64,000 bases of DNA from DASRFA01 sp035651755 (GTDB taxonomy: Bacteria > Desulfobacterota > Binatia > UBA12015): NCBI GenBank assembly GCA_035651755.1, contig DASRFA010000060.1:124001-188000 (forward strand). The letters are read 5' to 3'. Below are positions 26,468 through 34,450 of the stretch, one piece after another. Each line of letters starts with the position of its first letter. Position 1 is the stretch's first letter. The notes below the pieces were generated by a model, which saw nothing but the letters and a program-made list of their open reading frames with translations, was not told where the DNA came from and made no database searches. A program made the translations under genes and the position numbers.

Positions 26468-27277
26468 TCACGCTTCCGGGAAGAGCGCCATGAGGTCCGC
26501 GGGAAGGATCCTCTCCTCCAGGTAGGCGACGTCGCCGCGCTCGAGAAGGCCCTTCGCCCAGCGGCGCGCGGCGCCGAGGGCGGCCTGCTGCAGGCCACCG
26601 CCGACGCTGAGCCGCGCGACCCCGAGCCTGCGGAGCTCCGCCACCGGCGGCATCCCGGGCGCGAGGAGCAGGTTCACCGGACGGGACACCGCGCGGCACA
26701 CGCGCTCGATCTCGTCGGGCTTGGAGAGCCGCGGAACGAACAGCCCGTCCGCGCCCGCCTGCGTGTACGCCTCCGCCCGCCGGAGCACCTCGTCGAGCCG
26801 GCCCTCCTCCGGGCCGACGGCGCGCAGCAGGACGTCGATGCGCGCGTTCAGGAAGAAGCCGGCGCCGATCCGCGCGAGCCGCTCTCGCACGGCGCGGATC
26901 CTCTCGACCAGGAGCGACGTCGGCTTGCCCGCGTCCTCGAGGTTCGCGCCGACCGCGCCCGCGTGGACGAGCAGCTCGGCGGTCTCCGCGACCGCTTCCG
27001 GAGTGTCGCCGTAGCCCTCCTCGACGTCCGCCGTCACCGGCACCGCGACGACGCGGGCGATCCGGCCGATCGCCGCGATCGCGAGGTCGCGCGGCAGGCG
27101 GTTGCCGTCGCGATGGCCGAGCGAGGTCGCAACGCCGCTGCTGGTGGTCGCGATGGCGCGCGCGCCGACGGACTCGAACACGCGCGCGCTCGCGGCGTCC
27201 CACGCGTTCGGTAGGATCAGGAGCTCCGGCCCACGGTGCAACCGCTCGAGCTCCGCTGCCCTCTCCTGCTGCGTCAT
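26468..27277 (-). CDS. Isocitrate lyase / PEP mutase family enzyme
   Basis: 269 residues, starting at an ATG with GGAGG 6 bases upstream. TIM-barrel family signatures: LILPNAWDAASARVFE, the pocket region ATTSSGVATSLGHRDG, VPVTADVEEGYGD (metal-binding Asp) and GANLEDAGK. The lyase active-site motif KKCGH is absent, which places it in the PEP mutase-like branch (oxaloacetate decarboxylase or 2-methylisocitrate-lyase relatives, many unassigned). It converges on the acyl-CoA synthetase pair with 13 bases between stops. Confidence 0.85.
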   Translation of the reverse strand: MTQQERAAELERLHRGPELLILPNAWDAASARVFESVGARAIATTSSGVATSLGHRDGNRLPRDLAIAAIGRIARVVAVPVTADVEEGYGDTPEAVAETAELLVHAGAVGANLEDAGKPTSLLVERIRAVRERLARIGAGFFLNARIDVLLRAVGPEEGRLDEVLRRAEAYTQAGADGLFVPRLSKPDEIERVCRAVSRPVNLLLAPGMPPVAELRRLGVARLSVGGGLQQAALGAARRWAKGLLERGDVAYLEERILPADLMALFPEA

Positions 27278-27366
27278 CGCGTCGCCTCCCCGGGCACCGC
27301 GCGCGGCGGGCCCGGTCGCGACGTTACGAGGCCACGGACGGCGACGGAAGGTGGGCGCGCGGCGTT

Positions 27367-28158
27367 CTACAGCGAGAGAATCGGGCCGCGGCCTTCGGGC
27401 GCGGGCTCGCCCGGCGTCGCGGGCAGCTCGTCGTCCTCGCCGGAGCCCGCCCGCGGAAGCGCGAACGAGAAGGGCAGCGATTCCGTCTTGCCGCCCCACC
27501 CGACGTCGATCCGCACCTCGCCGCGACCCTCGGCAGGCAGCTTGGCTCCGCCGATCGTCGTCACGACGACGAACGCCTCGCCGTCCGGGACGAGCGCGTC
27601 GGGCGCCGGTCCCGGGCTCACGCGCGCGAGGAAGTCGTTCACGTCCTCGACGAAGCTCACCGGCTCGATCGGCGCGCCGAGCGCCTTCTCGGTGCGCTCG
27701 CGGTAGCTCCGGCGATCGATCTGGAAATCGCGCAGCTCGTGCATCGTCGGCGTCCCGCGCGCCGACGGCTGGCGGACGACGAGGAAGAGGAACACGAGGC
27801 CGTCTTCGGCTCCCGGCTGCACCATGTCGAGCACCGCGGCGGGGACGCGCGACACGTCGATCAGCGTCACGGTCGAGAGCTCGCCGCTGCTCGAGCGCGA
27901 CGCGGAGGCGCCGCCGCTCTGCGCCTGCTCGGCCGGCGGCGCCGCGGGCGCCTTTGCGTGCGCGCCGCCTTCCGCGGGCGGCCCGTCCTTCCCGGGCGAC
28001 CGAGCCGCGGGCGCCGGGCCGGCGTGCGGCGCCGGTGCCTTCGCGCCGTGCGATTTCGCCGCGCCCGCGTGCGCGGCCGGCGCGGCCGCCAGCGCGACCG
28101 ACAGGGAGAGCGCGGCTGCGTAAACGATCGGTCTTCCCACGGTCGGCATCGCGCCCAC
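27367..28158 (-). CDS. Exported protein of unknown function with Ala/Pro linker
   Basis: 263 residues from a GTG at 28158 (AGGAGG 4 bases upstream); an ATG at 28149 is possible. A signal peptide (IVYAAALSLSVALAAAPAAHAG) is followed by about 50 residues of Ala/Pro/Gly/His-rich linker and then a compact domain: LSTVTLIDVSRVPAAVLDM, LVFLFLVVRQPSARG, FQIDRRSYRERTEKALG and VVVTTIGGAKLPAEG. I do not recognise the domain. It follows miaB on the same strand after 140 bases. Confidence 0.65.
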   Translation of the reverse strand: MGAMPTVGRPIVYAAALSLSVALAAAPAAHAGAAKSHGAKAPAPHAGPAPAARSPGKDGPPAEGGAHAKAPAAPPAEQAQSGGASASRSSSGELSTVTLIDVSRVPAAVLDMVQPGAEDGLVFLFLVVRQPSARGTPTMHELRDFQIDRRSYRERTEKALGAPIEPVSFVEDVNDFLARVSPGPAPDALVPDGEAFVVVTTIGGAKLPAEGRGEVRIDVGWGGKTESLPFSFALPRAGSGEDDELPATPGEPAPEGRGPILSL

Positions 28159-28298
28159 GTCGCCTCCTCGCCGGCCGGAAGCGCGCGCATGCCGCGACGG
28201 AGCGGCGCGCCGCCGCCATGCCGACATGCGAAGAATCGGCACGCCGCCGGCCGACTTGAGACGCGCGGGAGGCGGCGCGGCAAGCGGCGCGTCCGCGC

Positions 28299-29822
28299 CT
28301 AGGAGCGCGGCTCAAGATGCGCGCGAAGCGAGCCCGGGCCGCAGGGAGTGGGGCCCCGTTCGGCTTCGCCGAACGGGGCGAGGGAAGCGTTTCCCTCGTG
28401 CGACAGATCCCCGTTCGGCTTTGCCGAACGGGGCGAGGGAAGCGTTTCCCTCGTTGGACGAACTCGCGCGAGCAGGGTGTGCGCGCTCGCCGACTCGACG
28501 ATCGCGCCCACCAGCGCGCCCGCCGGGGCGTCCGCCAGCGGCAGCACGGTGGTCTTGAAGTTCCTCGTCTTTCCGACCACGTGTCCTGGCGGCCGCTTCG
28601 CCGGTCCCTCGACGAGCACCTCGACCGCGCGTCCCACCCAGTCGCGGTTCCGCTCGAGCGAGATCGCCTCCTGGCGATCGATCAGGAGGCGGAGGCGGCG
28701 GCCCTTCTCCTCCTCGCTCACGGTCTCGCCGAGCCGGTGGGCGCGCGTGCCCTCGCGCGCCGAGTACTTGAAGAGGTACGCGAAGTCGTAGCGCGCCTCG
28801 TCGAGCCAGCGCTCGGTCTCGGAGAAGTCGGCCTCGGTCTCTCCGGGGAAGCCGACGATGAGGTCGGTCGAGACCGCGAGGTCCGGGATCGCGCGCCGGA
28901 GCGCCGTGAGCAGCCGGCGGTAATCGGTAATCGAGTAGCCGCGCTCCATCCGCTCGAGCACGGCATCCGACGCGGACTGGAGCGGCAGGTGGAGGTACGG
29001 CATCACCTTCGGCTCCTCCGCCATCGCCGCGATCATCGACGGGCTCACGTCGGCCGGGTGCGGCGACGTGAAGCGGATGCGCTCGAGACCGTCGACGCGC
29101 GCGACCCGGCGAAGAAGGGCGCCGAAGTCGAGCCCGTCGGCCCGGTACGCGTTCACCGTCTGCCCGAGGAGCACGACCTCGCGCTTCCCGGCGGCGACCG
29201 CGGTCCGGACGTGCGCGACGACCGCTTCGGGCGGGAGGCTCCGCTCCCGTCCGCGCGTGAAGGGCACGATGCAGAACGTGCAGAACTTGTCGCAGCCGCG
29301 CATGACGCTGAGCCACGCCCGCGGCCCCGCGCCCAGGTCGGGTGCGAGGTCGGCATAGGTCTCGCCGCGGTCGAGCCGGACCTCCACCTGCGGGTCCGAG
29401 CCGGCCGCGAGCAGCGCCGGCAGGTCGCGGTAGCCGTCCGGCCCGACGATCAGGTCGAGGTACGGCGCGCGATCCAGGAGGCGCTCGCGCTGGTGGGTCG
29501 CCATGCAGCCGAGGAGGCCGAGCTGAACCGACGGCCGCAGGTGCTTGAAGCGCAGCAGCTCGGAGAGGCGACCGAGCACCCGCTCCTCGGCGTGCTCGCG
29601 GATCGCGCACGTATTGAGGAGAAGGACGTCGGCGTCGGCCGGATCGTCCACCGCGTCGTAGCCGTGGCGGCGGAGGATCCCGCTCACGAGCTCGGAGTCG
29701 GCGACGTTCATCTGACAGCCGTAGGTCTCGAGGAAGACCCGCGCGCCGCGGCCGGCGCGGACGGCTCCTTCTCCCGCACGTAGGGCGGGCGCGGCAGCCG
29801 ACGCGATGGGCTCGAACGTCAC
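28299..29822 (-). CDS. miaB: tRNA-2-methylthio-N6-dimethylallyladenosine synthase with repeat-derived tail
   Basis: 507 residues from a GTG at 29822. The methylthiotransferase N-domain cysteines are Cys36 (ETYGCQMN), Cys72 (NTCAIR) and Cys106 (GLLGCM). The radical SAM cluster is Cys177, Cys181, Cys184 (RGCDKFCTFC). A TRAM domain follows (GRAVEVLVEGPAKR to SAHTLLARV). This set identifies MiaB, which adds the 2-methylthio group at A37 of certain tRNAs. After the TRAM domain the frame continues for about 53 residues encoded by two copies of a palindromic repeat (28354-28398, 28409-28453), with translated segments such as RETLPSPRSAKPNG and HEGNASLAPFGEAERG. The gene begins 8 bases after the stop of the PLP decarboxylase. 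Confidence 0.93.
   Translation of the reverse strand: MTFEPIASAAAPALRAGEGAVRAGRGARVFLETYGCQMNVADSELVSGILRRHGYDAVDDPADADVLLLNTCAIREHAEERVLGRLSELLRFKHLRPSVQLGLLGCMATHQRERLLDRAPYLDLIVGPDGYRDLPALLAAGSDPQVEVRLDRGETYADLAPDLGAGPRAWLSVMRGCDKFCTFCIVPFTRGRERSLPPEAVVAHVRTAVAAGKREVVLLGQTVNAYRADGLDFGALLRRVARVDGLERIRFTSPHPADVSPSMIAAMAEEPKVMPYLHLPLQSASDAVLERMERGYSITDYRRLLTALRRAIPDLAVSTDLIVGFPGETEADFSETERWLDEARYDFAYLFKYSAREGTRAHRLGETVSEEEKGRRLRLLIDRQEAISLERNRDWVGRAVEVLVEGPAKRPPGHVVGKTRNFKTTVLPLADAPAGALVGAIVESASAHTLLARVRPTRETLPSPRSAKPNGDLSHEGNASLAPFGEAERGPTPCGPGSLRAHLEPRS
28354..28398. repeat. Palindromic repeat, copy 1 (double hairpin, inside miaB 3' end)
   Basis: Two abutting palindromes: a 10-bp stem with CTTCG loop (28354-28378), then a palindrome containing GAGGGAAGC (28379-28398). 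Preceded by GCAGGGAGTGGGG, which also flanks copy 3 in inverted orientation. Confidence 0.85.
28409..28453. repeat. Palindromic repeat, copy 2 (inside miaB 3' end)
   Basis: Same double-hairpin unit as copy 1, differing at one base (loop CTTTG). It lies 10 bases after copy 1, making a tandem pair that is read through by miaB on the opposite strand. Confidence 0.85.
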
Positions 29823-29830
29823 CCGCGGAT

Positions 29831-31300
29831 CTATAGCGACGCGGCTTCGCGCGCCGCAACGCGGACGGCGTCGGCGAGCTCCGCGAGCTCGGCCTCCCCG
29901 GTGAGCGGGTTCATGAGCGCGGTCCGGAGGAAGAGCCGGCCCCGAAGACGCGTCTGCACCAGATAGAACGAACCGCGCGCCACGAGCGCGGACCGCACCC
30001 GGGCCTGCACGCGGTCGAGCGCCTCGTCGCCCGCGATCCCGGGGGGCCGGTGCCGGAAGCAGACGATGTTGCCGTCGGGCTCGACCGCCACCTCGAAGTC
30101 GGGCGCCGCGCGCAGCATTGCCGAGAACCAGCGCGCGAGCGAAAAGCTGCGCTCGACGAACTCGCGCAGCAGCCCTTCGCCGTCGCCCGCGATCGCCGCG
30201 AACGCGATCAGACCGAGCATGCGCTTCGTGCACTCGACCGTCCGCTCGCCGACGTCCCAGCTCGCCGCCGTTTCGCCGGCGCGCTCGGCGAAGAGGTACG
30301 ATGCCTCCTGCGCAAAGGCGGCTCCGGAGCTGCGGGCGTCGCGAAAGACGACGCCTGTCACGAGCGCCGGCACGAGCATCATCTTGTGCGCGTCCCAGAC
30401 GACGGAGTCGGCGCGGTCGATCCCGGCGACGAGCGCACGATGGCGCGGTGCGAGTGCCGCCGCCGCGCCGTGCGCGGCGTCGACGTGCAGCCAGAGCCCG
30501 TGGCGCTCGCAGAAGTCCGCGATCTCCGGCAGCCGATCGTAGGCGCCCGTCGCGGTCGACCCGGAGCTCGCCACCACGGCGATCGCGCGCCGGCCGGCGC
30601 GCTCCGCTCGCCGGAGCGCGTCCGGCAGGTCCGCCGGAGCGAGCCGGAAGCGATCGTCGCACGCGACCGCCACGACCCCGTCCGCGCCGAACCCCATCAC
30701 GTGCGCCGCGCGCGCGACGCTGTAGTGCGCCTGCTCGCTCGCGAGGATCGCGAGCGGCGGCCCGGCATGCGCTCCGCCGCGCCACGCATCGAAGCCCGCG
30801 CGCCGCTGGCGCGCCGCGAGGAGGGCCGTCAAGTTGCCGAGCGAGCCGCCCGACGTCAGAACGCCGCCCGCAGCGCCCGGGTAGCCGAGCCGATCGGCCA
30901 TCCAGCGCAGCACCACGGCCTCGAGCGCGGTCGCGACCGGCCCCATCTCGTAGACAGCCATGCCGTTGTTGAGCAGCGCCGCGACGAGGTCGGCGAGCGC
31001 GGCCACGGGAAGCGGCGGCGGAACCTGGTGGCCGACGTAGCGCGGGTGATGCAGGTGATTCGATTGCGCCAGCACCCGCTCCACCGTCGCGACGACGTCT
31101 CCGGCGGCTTCGTCCGCGAGCCGCGCCGTCCACTCGCGAACGAGCGCGGGCGCGTCGGTCGCGGGCAGGACGGCGAGCGCAGCGCCGTCGCGAGCGCGCC
31201 CCGCGACCGCGCCGCCGAGATAGTCGGCGAGGACGTCGACGAGCCGATGCGCCTCCGCGCGGAAGCGCTCGGCGTCGTACGCGGCGCGGAATCGATCCAT
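29831..31300 (-). CDS. PLP-dependent group II amino-acid decarboxylase
   Basis: 489 residues, usual length for aromatic-L-amino-acid/tyrosine or glutamate-type decarboxylases. Signatures: NHLHHPRYVGHQVPPPLP, GVLTSGGSLGNLTALLAAR, SEQAHYSVARAA with the cofactor-stacking His193, LHVDAAHGAAAA with Asp274, and VVWDAHKMMLVP with the Schiff-base Lys306. The family acts on an amino acid to give the amine; the substrate cannot be read from the motifs alone. It is followed by miaB (8 bases) and preceded by the flavoprotein-fold gene (12 bases), so the three are probably co-transcribed. Confidence 0.88.
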   Translation of the reverse strand: MDRFRAAYDAERFRAEAHRLVDVLADYLGGAVAGRARDGAALAVLPATDAPALVREWTARLADEAAGDVVATVERVLAQSNHLHHPRYVGHQVPPPLPVAALADLVAALLNNGMAVYEMGPVATALEAVVLRWMADRLGYPGAAGGVLTSGGSLGNLTALLAARQRRAGFDAWRGGAHAGPPLAILASEQAHYSVARAAHVMGFGADGVVAVACDDRFRLAPADLPDALRRAERAGRRAIAVVASSGSTATGAYDRLPEIADFCERHGLWLHVDAAHGAAAALAPRHRALVAGIDRADSVVWDAHKMMLVPALVTGVVFRDARSSGAAFAQEASYLFAERAGETAASWDVGERTVECTKRMLGLIAFAAIAGDGEGLLREFVERSFSLARWFSAMLRAAPDFEVAVEPDGNIVCFRHRPPGIAGDEALDRVQARVRSALVARGSFYLVQTRLRGRLFLRTALMNPLTGEAELAELADAVRVAAREAASL

Positions 31301-31312
31301 CGCGCCGCGCGA

Positions 31313-31756
31313 TCAGCCGCCGAACTGCTTCGTGTAGTCGACCGACAGCCACCGGTCCGGACGCATGCGGATCAGCACGCTGCCGCGCGACTCGGCGCCT
31401 CCGGTCGCGGCGATGTACTGGTCGCCGAACTCGCGGCCGAGGTAGCGGTGCGCGAGCGGGCGCTCGTCGCGCTCGACCTGGGCCGGCTCGATCGCGACGA
31501 TCGGCCCTTCGACCGTCACGTATTTGTAGGGCGGCGTTTCGGTCTGCGCGCAGAGCGCGAAGCGCCCCGCGCGCTCCAGCAGCGCGAACTTCTGCGACGA
31601 CCGTCCCGTCACGATCCGCACGTCGCCGCCCGCCTCGTACGCGTACCAGATCGGCACGGTGAGGGGCGTCCCCGACGCGCGCGCGACGCTCAGCACGCCG
31701 ACGTGGACGCCGGCCAGGAACTCCTCGCGCTCGGACTTCGTCATCGCCAACGACAT
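31313..31756 (-). CDS. Pyridoxamine-5'-phosphate-oxidase-fold (FMN-binding split barrel) protein
   Basis: 147 residues from an ATG at 31756 with GGAG 8 bases upstream. Split-barrel signatures: EEFLAGVHVGVLSVARASG, TVPIWYAYEAGGDVRIVTG, GRFALCAQTETPPYKYVTVEG and RIRMRPDRWLSVDY-like end. The closest functional theme is F420- or FMN-dependent reductases of the PNPOx-like superfamily rather than true PdxH, because the PdxH C-terminal PLP-binding motif is absent. The palindromic repeat copy 3 lies 20 bases before this start. First gene of the unit with the decarboxylase and miaB. Confidence 0.8.
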   Translation of the reverse strand: MSLAMTKSEREEFLAGVHVGVLSVARASGTPLTVPIWYAYEAGGDVRIVTGRSSQKFALLERAGRFALCAQTETPPYKYVTVEGPIVAIEPAQVERDERPLAHRYLGREFGDQYIAATGGAESRGSVLIRMRPDRWLSVDYTKQFGG

Positions 31757-31776
31757 GTGCGCTTCTCCGATTTCAA

Positions 31777-31821
31777 CGAGGGAAACGCTTCCCTCGCCCC
31801 GTTCGGCAGAGCCGAACGGGG
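31777..31821. repeat. Palindromic repeat, copy 3 (intergenic, inverted)
   Basis: The same double hairpin in opposite orientation to copies 1 and 2 (loop with CAGAG), continued by the flanking CCCCACTCCCTGC that mirrors the flank of copy 1. It lies in the leader of the PNPOx-fold gene. Confidence 0.85.
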
Positions 31822-31972
31822 CCCCACTCCCTGCGAGGTCGCTGCGCTCGCATCTCGAGCTCATCTTTGAGTTCGGTGTCGGTGCGCGCACGGCGCGGAC
31901 ACCGGACTCGGGCCGCCGTCTCTGGGCGTGCGCGGCGCACGGCTTGTCTGATCTCGCACGCGGGCGCTACTA

Positions 31973-32185
31973 ATGGGAGGGATGGCGGCCGGAAAGAGCT
32001 TCGACCAGCTCGAGGTTTCTCTCCTCCTGTGCCCGCGCTGCCGCGTCGCGCAGCCGGTCCGGAAGCGCCTCCTCCTGTGCCTGCCGGAGGGCGACAAGTA
32101 CGAGTACCTCTGCACGCGCTGCGGGAGCACGTGCGGCGACAAGCTCGAGGAGCCGCCGCCTCCGGCGCGCATGGTGTGGCGGTGA
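31973..32185 (+). CDS. Small zinc-ribbon protein
   Basis: 70 residues; an ATG three codons later (31982) is an alternative start. Two CxxC knuckles (LLCPRCRVA and LCTRCGSTCG) separated by about 27 residues form a zinc ribbon. The C-terminus is Pro-rich. The stop overlaps the start of the cobalamin-binding-like gene (GTGA). Role unknown; it may assist its partner. Confidence 0.7.
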   Translation: MGGMAAGKSFDQLEVSLLLCPRCRVAQPVRKRLLLCLPEGDKYEYLCTRCGSTCGDKLEEPPPPARMVWR

Positions 32186-33141
32186 GCGAGCCGCGCATCG
32201 TCTCTCTCCTCCCGAGCGCGACCGAGATCGTGTGCTCGCTCGGCCTGCGCGACCAGCTCGTCGGCATCTCGCACGAGTGCGACTTCCCCGCGTCGGTGCG
32301 CGGCCTGCCGGCCGTGACGTCGCCGAAGATGGACGCGTCGGGGTCGAGCGCCGAGATCGACCGCGAGCTGCGCGCGCTCGTCGAGGGCGGGCTCGGCGTC
32401 TACCGCGTCGACGCCGAGAAGCTCGCGGAGCTCGCGCCCGACCTGATCGTCACGCAGGACCAGTGCGAGGTGTGCGCGGTGTCGTACCGCGACGTCGTCG
32501 CCGCGACGCGGGCGGTCGCGGAGCGCCCGGTCGAGATCGTGTCGCTCCATCCGCGCCGGCTCGAGGACGTGTGGGGGGACGTCGAGCGCGTCGCCCTCGC
32601 CGCCGGGATCGAGGCGCGCGGGCGCGGCTGCGCCGAGCGCCTGCGCGAGCGCGTCGCCACCCTCGCGGAGCGCACCGCGCCCCTTCCGCACCCGCGGCTC
32701 GCCTGCCTGGAATGGCTCGATCCGCTCATGTCGGCGGGCAACTGGATCCCCGACCTCGCAGCCGTCGCAGGCGGCGAGTACGACGCCGTCGCGCCGGGCG
32801 AGCACAGCGCCTGGCTCGAGTGGGAGCGCTTCGAGGAGAGCACGCCCGACGTCGTGTGCGCGATGCCGTGCGGCTTCGGGCTCGAGCGCACGCGGCGCGA
32901 GGTCGCCGCGCTGCTCGAGGAGCCGCGCTGGCAGTCGCTCGCCGCCGTGCGGGCCGGGCGCGTGTTCGCGCTCGACGGCAGCTCGTACTTCAACCGTCCG
33001 GGGCCGCGGCTCGTCGAGTCGGCGGAGATCCTCGCCGGCCTGCTGCACCCCGACGTGCTGGCCGGTCTCGTCCGGCCGGGCGCGAGCGAGCGCGTGACGC
33101 TGCCGCCGGTCGACGGCGCGTCGGCCGCTCCGCTCTCCTGA
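32182..33141 (+). CDS. Cobalamin/metal-chelate-binding protein, BtuF-like, without signal peptide
   Basis: 319 residues from a GTG that overlaps the preceding stop. The type III substrate-binding fold is seen in RIVSLLPSATEIVCSLGL and LVGISHECDFPASVRGLP, LAPDLIVTQDQCEVCAVSY, and a C-terminal AVRAGRVFALDGSSYFNRPGPRL. The very first residues are already the fold, so no Sec signal or lipobox exists; the protein should be cytoplasmic. Cytoplasmic BtuF-like proteins are widespread, and their ligand is undetermined. No ABC permease or ATPase is nearby. Confidence 0.82.
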   Translation: MSEPRIVSLLPSATEIVCSLGLRDQLVGISHECDFPASVRGLPAVTSPKMDASGSSAEIDRELRALVEGGLGVYRVDAEKLAELAPDLIVTQDQCEVCAVSYRDVVAATRAVAERPVEIVSLHPRRLEDVWGDVERVALAAGIEARGRGCAERLRERVATLAERTAPLPHPRLACLEWLDPLMSAGNWIPDLAAVAGGEYDAVAPGEHSAWLEWERFEESTPDVVCAMPCGFGLERTRREVAALLEEPRWQSLAAVRAGRVFALDGSSYFNRPGPRLVESAEILAGLLHPDVLAGLVRPGASERVTLPPVDGASAAPLS

Positions 33142-33150
33142 GCGCACGCG

Positions 33151-33660
33151 ATGCCGCACGGCCACGACTCGCACCATGCGCGCGATCGCCGCGGCGCGCG
33201 CTGCCTCGTGATCACGGTGAGCGACACGCGCACGCCCGAGGACGACCACAGCGGCCAGCGCGTCGCCGACCTGCTCGCGGCGGCGGGCCACGAGGTGCGC
33301 GAGCGCGAGATCGTGCACGACGAGCGCGGCGTCATCTCGGCCGTGGTGCGGGCCGGCGTCGCGAACCGCGAGATCGACGCGGTGATCTTGACGGGCGGCA
33401 CCGGGATCGCGCCGCGCGACGTCACGCACGAGGCGGTCGAGGACCTGCTCGAGAAGCGGCTCGACGGCTTCGGCGAGATCTTCCGCATGCTGTCGTACGA
33501 GCAGATCGGCGCGGCCGCGATGCTGACGCGCGCGATCGGCGGCGTCATCGGGCAGACCGTGGTGTTCGCGCTCCCGGGGTCGAGCAAGGCGGTCGAGCTC
33601 GGCGTCGAGCGGCTCATCGCGCCCCAGCTCGGCCACATCGTCGGCCTGCTCTCGCCATGA
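33151..33660 (+). CDS. moaB: Molybdopterin adenylyltransferase-like protein MoaB/MogA
   Basis: 169 residues. Family signatures: CLVITVSDTRTPEDDHSG, DAVILTGGTGIAPRDVTHEA (the MPT-binding TGGTG loop) and IFRMLSYEQIG, with ALPGSSKAVELG near the end. It belongs to molybdenum-cofactor synthesis, adenylating molybdopterin or acting as the non-essential MoaB homologue. The stop overlaps the moaD start by 4 bases. Confidence 0.9.
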   Translation: MPHGHDSHHARDRRGARCLVITVSDTRTPEDDHSGQRVADLLAAAGHEVREREIVHDERGVISAVVRAGVANREIDAVILTGGTGIAPRDVTHEAVEDLLEKRLDGFGEIFRMLSYEQIGAAAMLTRAIGGVIGQTVVFALPGSSKAVELGVERLIAPQLGHIVGLLSP

Positions 33661-33911
33661 CGGTGACCGTGCGGCTCTTCGCCTCGCTGCGCGAGCGGAC
33701 CGGCTCGTCGACGATCACCCGCACCGTCGCCGACGGCACGACCTCCGGCGATCTCGTGGCGGCGCTCTGCTCGGACTTCCCGGCGCTCGCCGGCGCCGGC
33801 CGGTTCGCGATCGCCGTCAACTCGGAATACACCGACCGCGACCACGCGCTGCGCGACGGCGACGAGGTCGCGCTCATCCCGCCGGTCAGCGGCGGCGCGG
33901 GAGCCGCGTGA
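33657..33911 (+). CDS. moaD: Molybdopterin synthase small subunit MoaD, with residues after the Gly-Gly
   Basis: 84 residues of ubiquitin-like fold (TVRLFASLRERTG, GDEVALIPPVSGG). MoaD normally ends in Gly-Gly, whose C-terminal carboxylate is thiolated. Here Ala-Gly-Ala-Ala follows the Gly-Gly before the stop, and the stop is fixed by the GTGA overlap with moaE, so a reading error is unlikely unless both change. Either the tail is trimmed after translation or the protein tolerates it. Confidence 0.88.
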   Translation: MTVTVRLFASLRERTGSSTITRTVADGTTSGDLVAALCSDFPALAGAGRFAIAVNSEYTDRDHALRDGDEVALIPPVSGGAGAA

Positions 33912-34435
33912 TCCGCTTGACGGCCGATCCGATCGCGATCGACGACCTGCTGCAGGCGGTCGCGGACCCGGCTGCGGGCGCGGTCGTCCTCTTCATCGGC
34001 ACGACGCGCGACCACAACGAGGGCCGGAGCGTCGAGCGCCTGGAGTACGAGGCGTACCACGGGATGGCGGAGCGCGAGATCGAGAAGATCGCGGCCGAGG
34101 CGCGCGAGCGCTGGAAGATCGCGCACCTCGCGGTCGTGCACCGGACGGGCGTCGTCCCGATCGGCTCGGCGAGCGTCGCGATCGCCGCGTCGGCGGCGCA
34201 CCGCGCCGACGCGTTCGCCGCGGCGCGCTTCGCGATCGACCGGCTGAAGGAAGTCGTGCCGATCTGGAAGAAGGAGTTCTTCGAGGGCGGGGCGGTCTGG
34301 ATCGGCGATCAGGCTTGCCGCGTCGGCCGCTGGGAAGAAGCGCCGGACGCGCGGGGCGGCGACGCCGCGGATGACGCCGCGGCCGGCGGCGAGGCGGCGG
34401 CCGGCACGACGGGCTCGTCATCCGCCGGCCGCTGA
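33908..34435 (+). CDS. moaE: Molybdopterin synthase catalytic subunit MoaE
   Basis: 175 residues from a GTG overlapping the moaD stop. MoaE motifs: VVLFIGTTRDHNEGRSVERL, EYEAYHGMAEREIEKI, VVHRTGVVPIGSASV and the lysine-bearing KEVVPIWKKEFFEGG. MoaE with thiolated MoaD converts precursor Z (cPMP) to molybdopterin. About 30 residues of Ala/Gly/Asp-rich tail follow the normal end. Confidence 0.93.
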   Translation: MIRLTADPIAIDDLLQAVADPAAGAVVLFIGTTRDHNEGRSVERLEYEAYHGMAEREIEKIAAEARERWKIAHLAVVHRTGVVPIGSASVAIAASAAHRADAFAAARFAIDRLKEVVPIWKKEFFEGGAVWIGDQACRVGRWEEAPDARGGDAADDAAAGGEAAAGTTGSSSAGR

Positions 34436-34450
34436 GGCGCCGTTTCGCGC

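Noticed and set aside
31313..31891. Longer start for the PNPOx-fold protein at 31891
   Set aside because: The extra 45 residues are translated palindromic repeat; the ATG at 31756 has a good ribosome-binding site.
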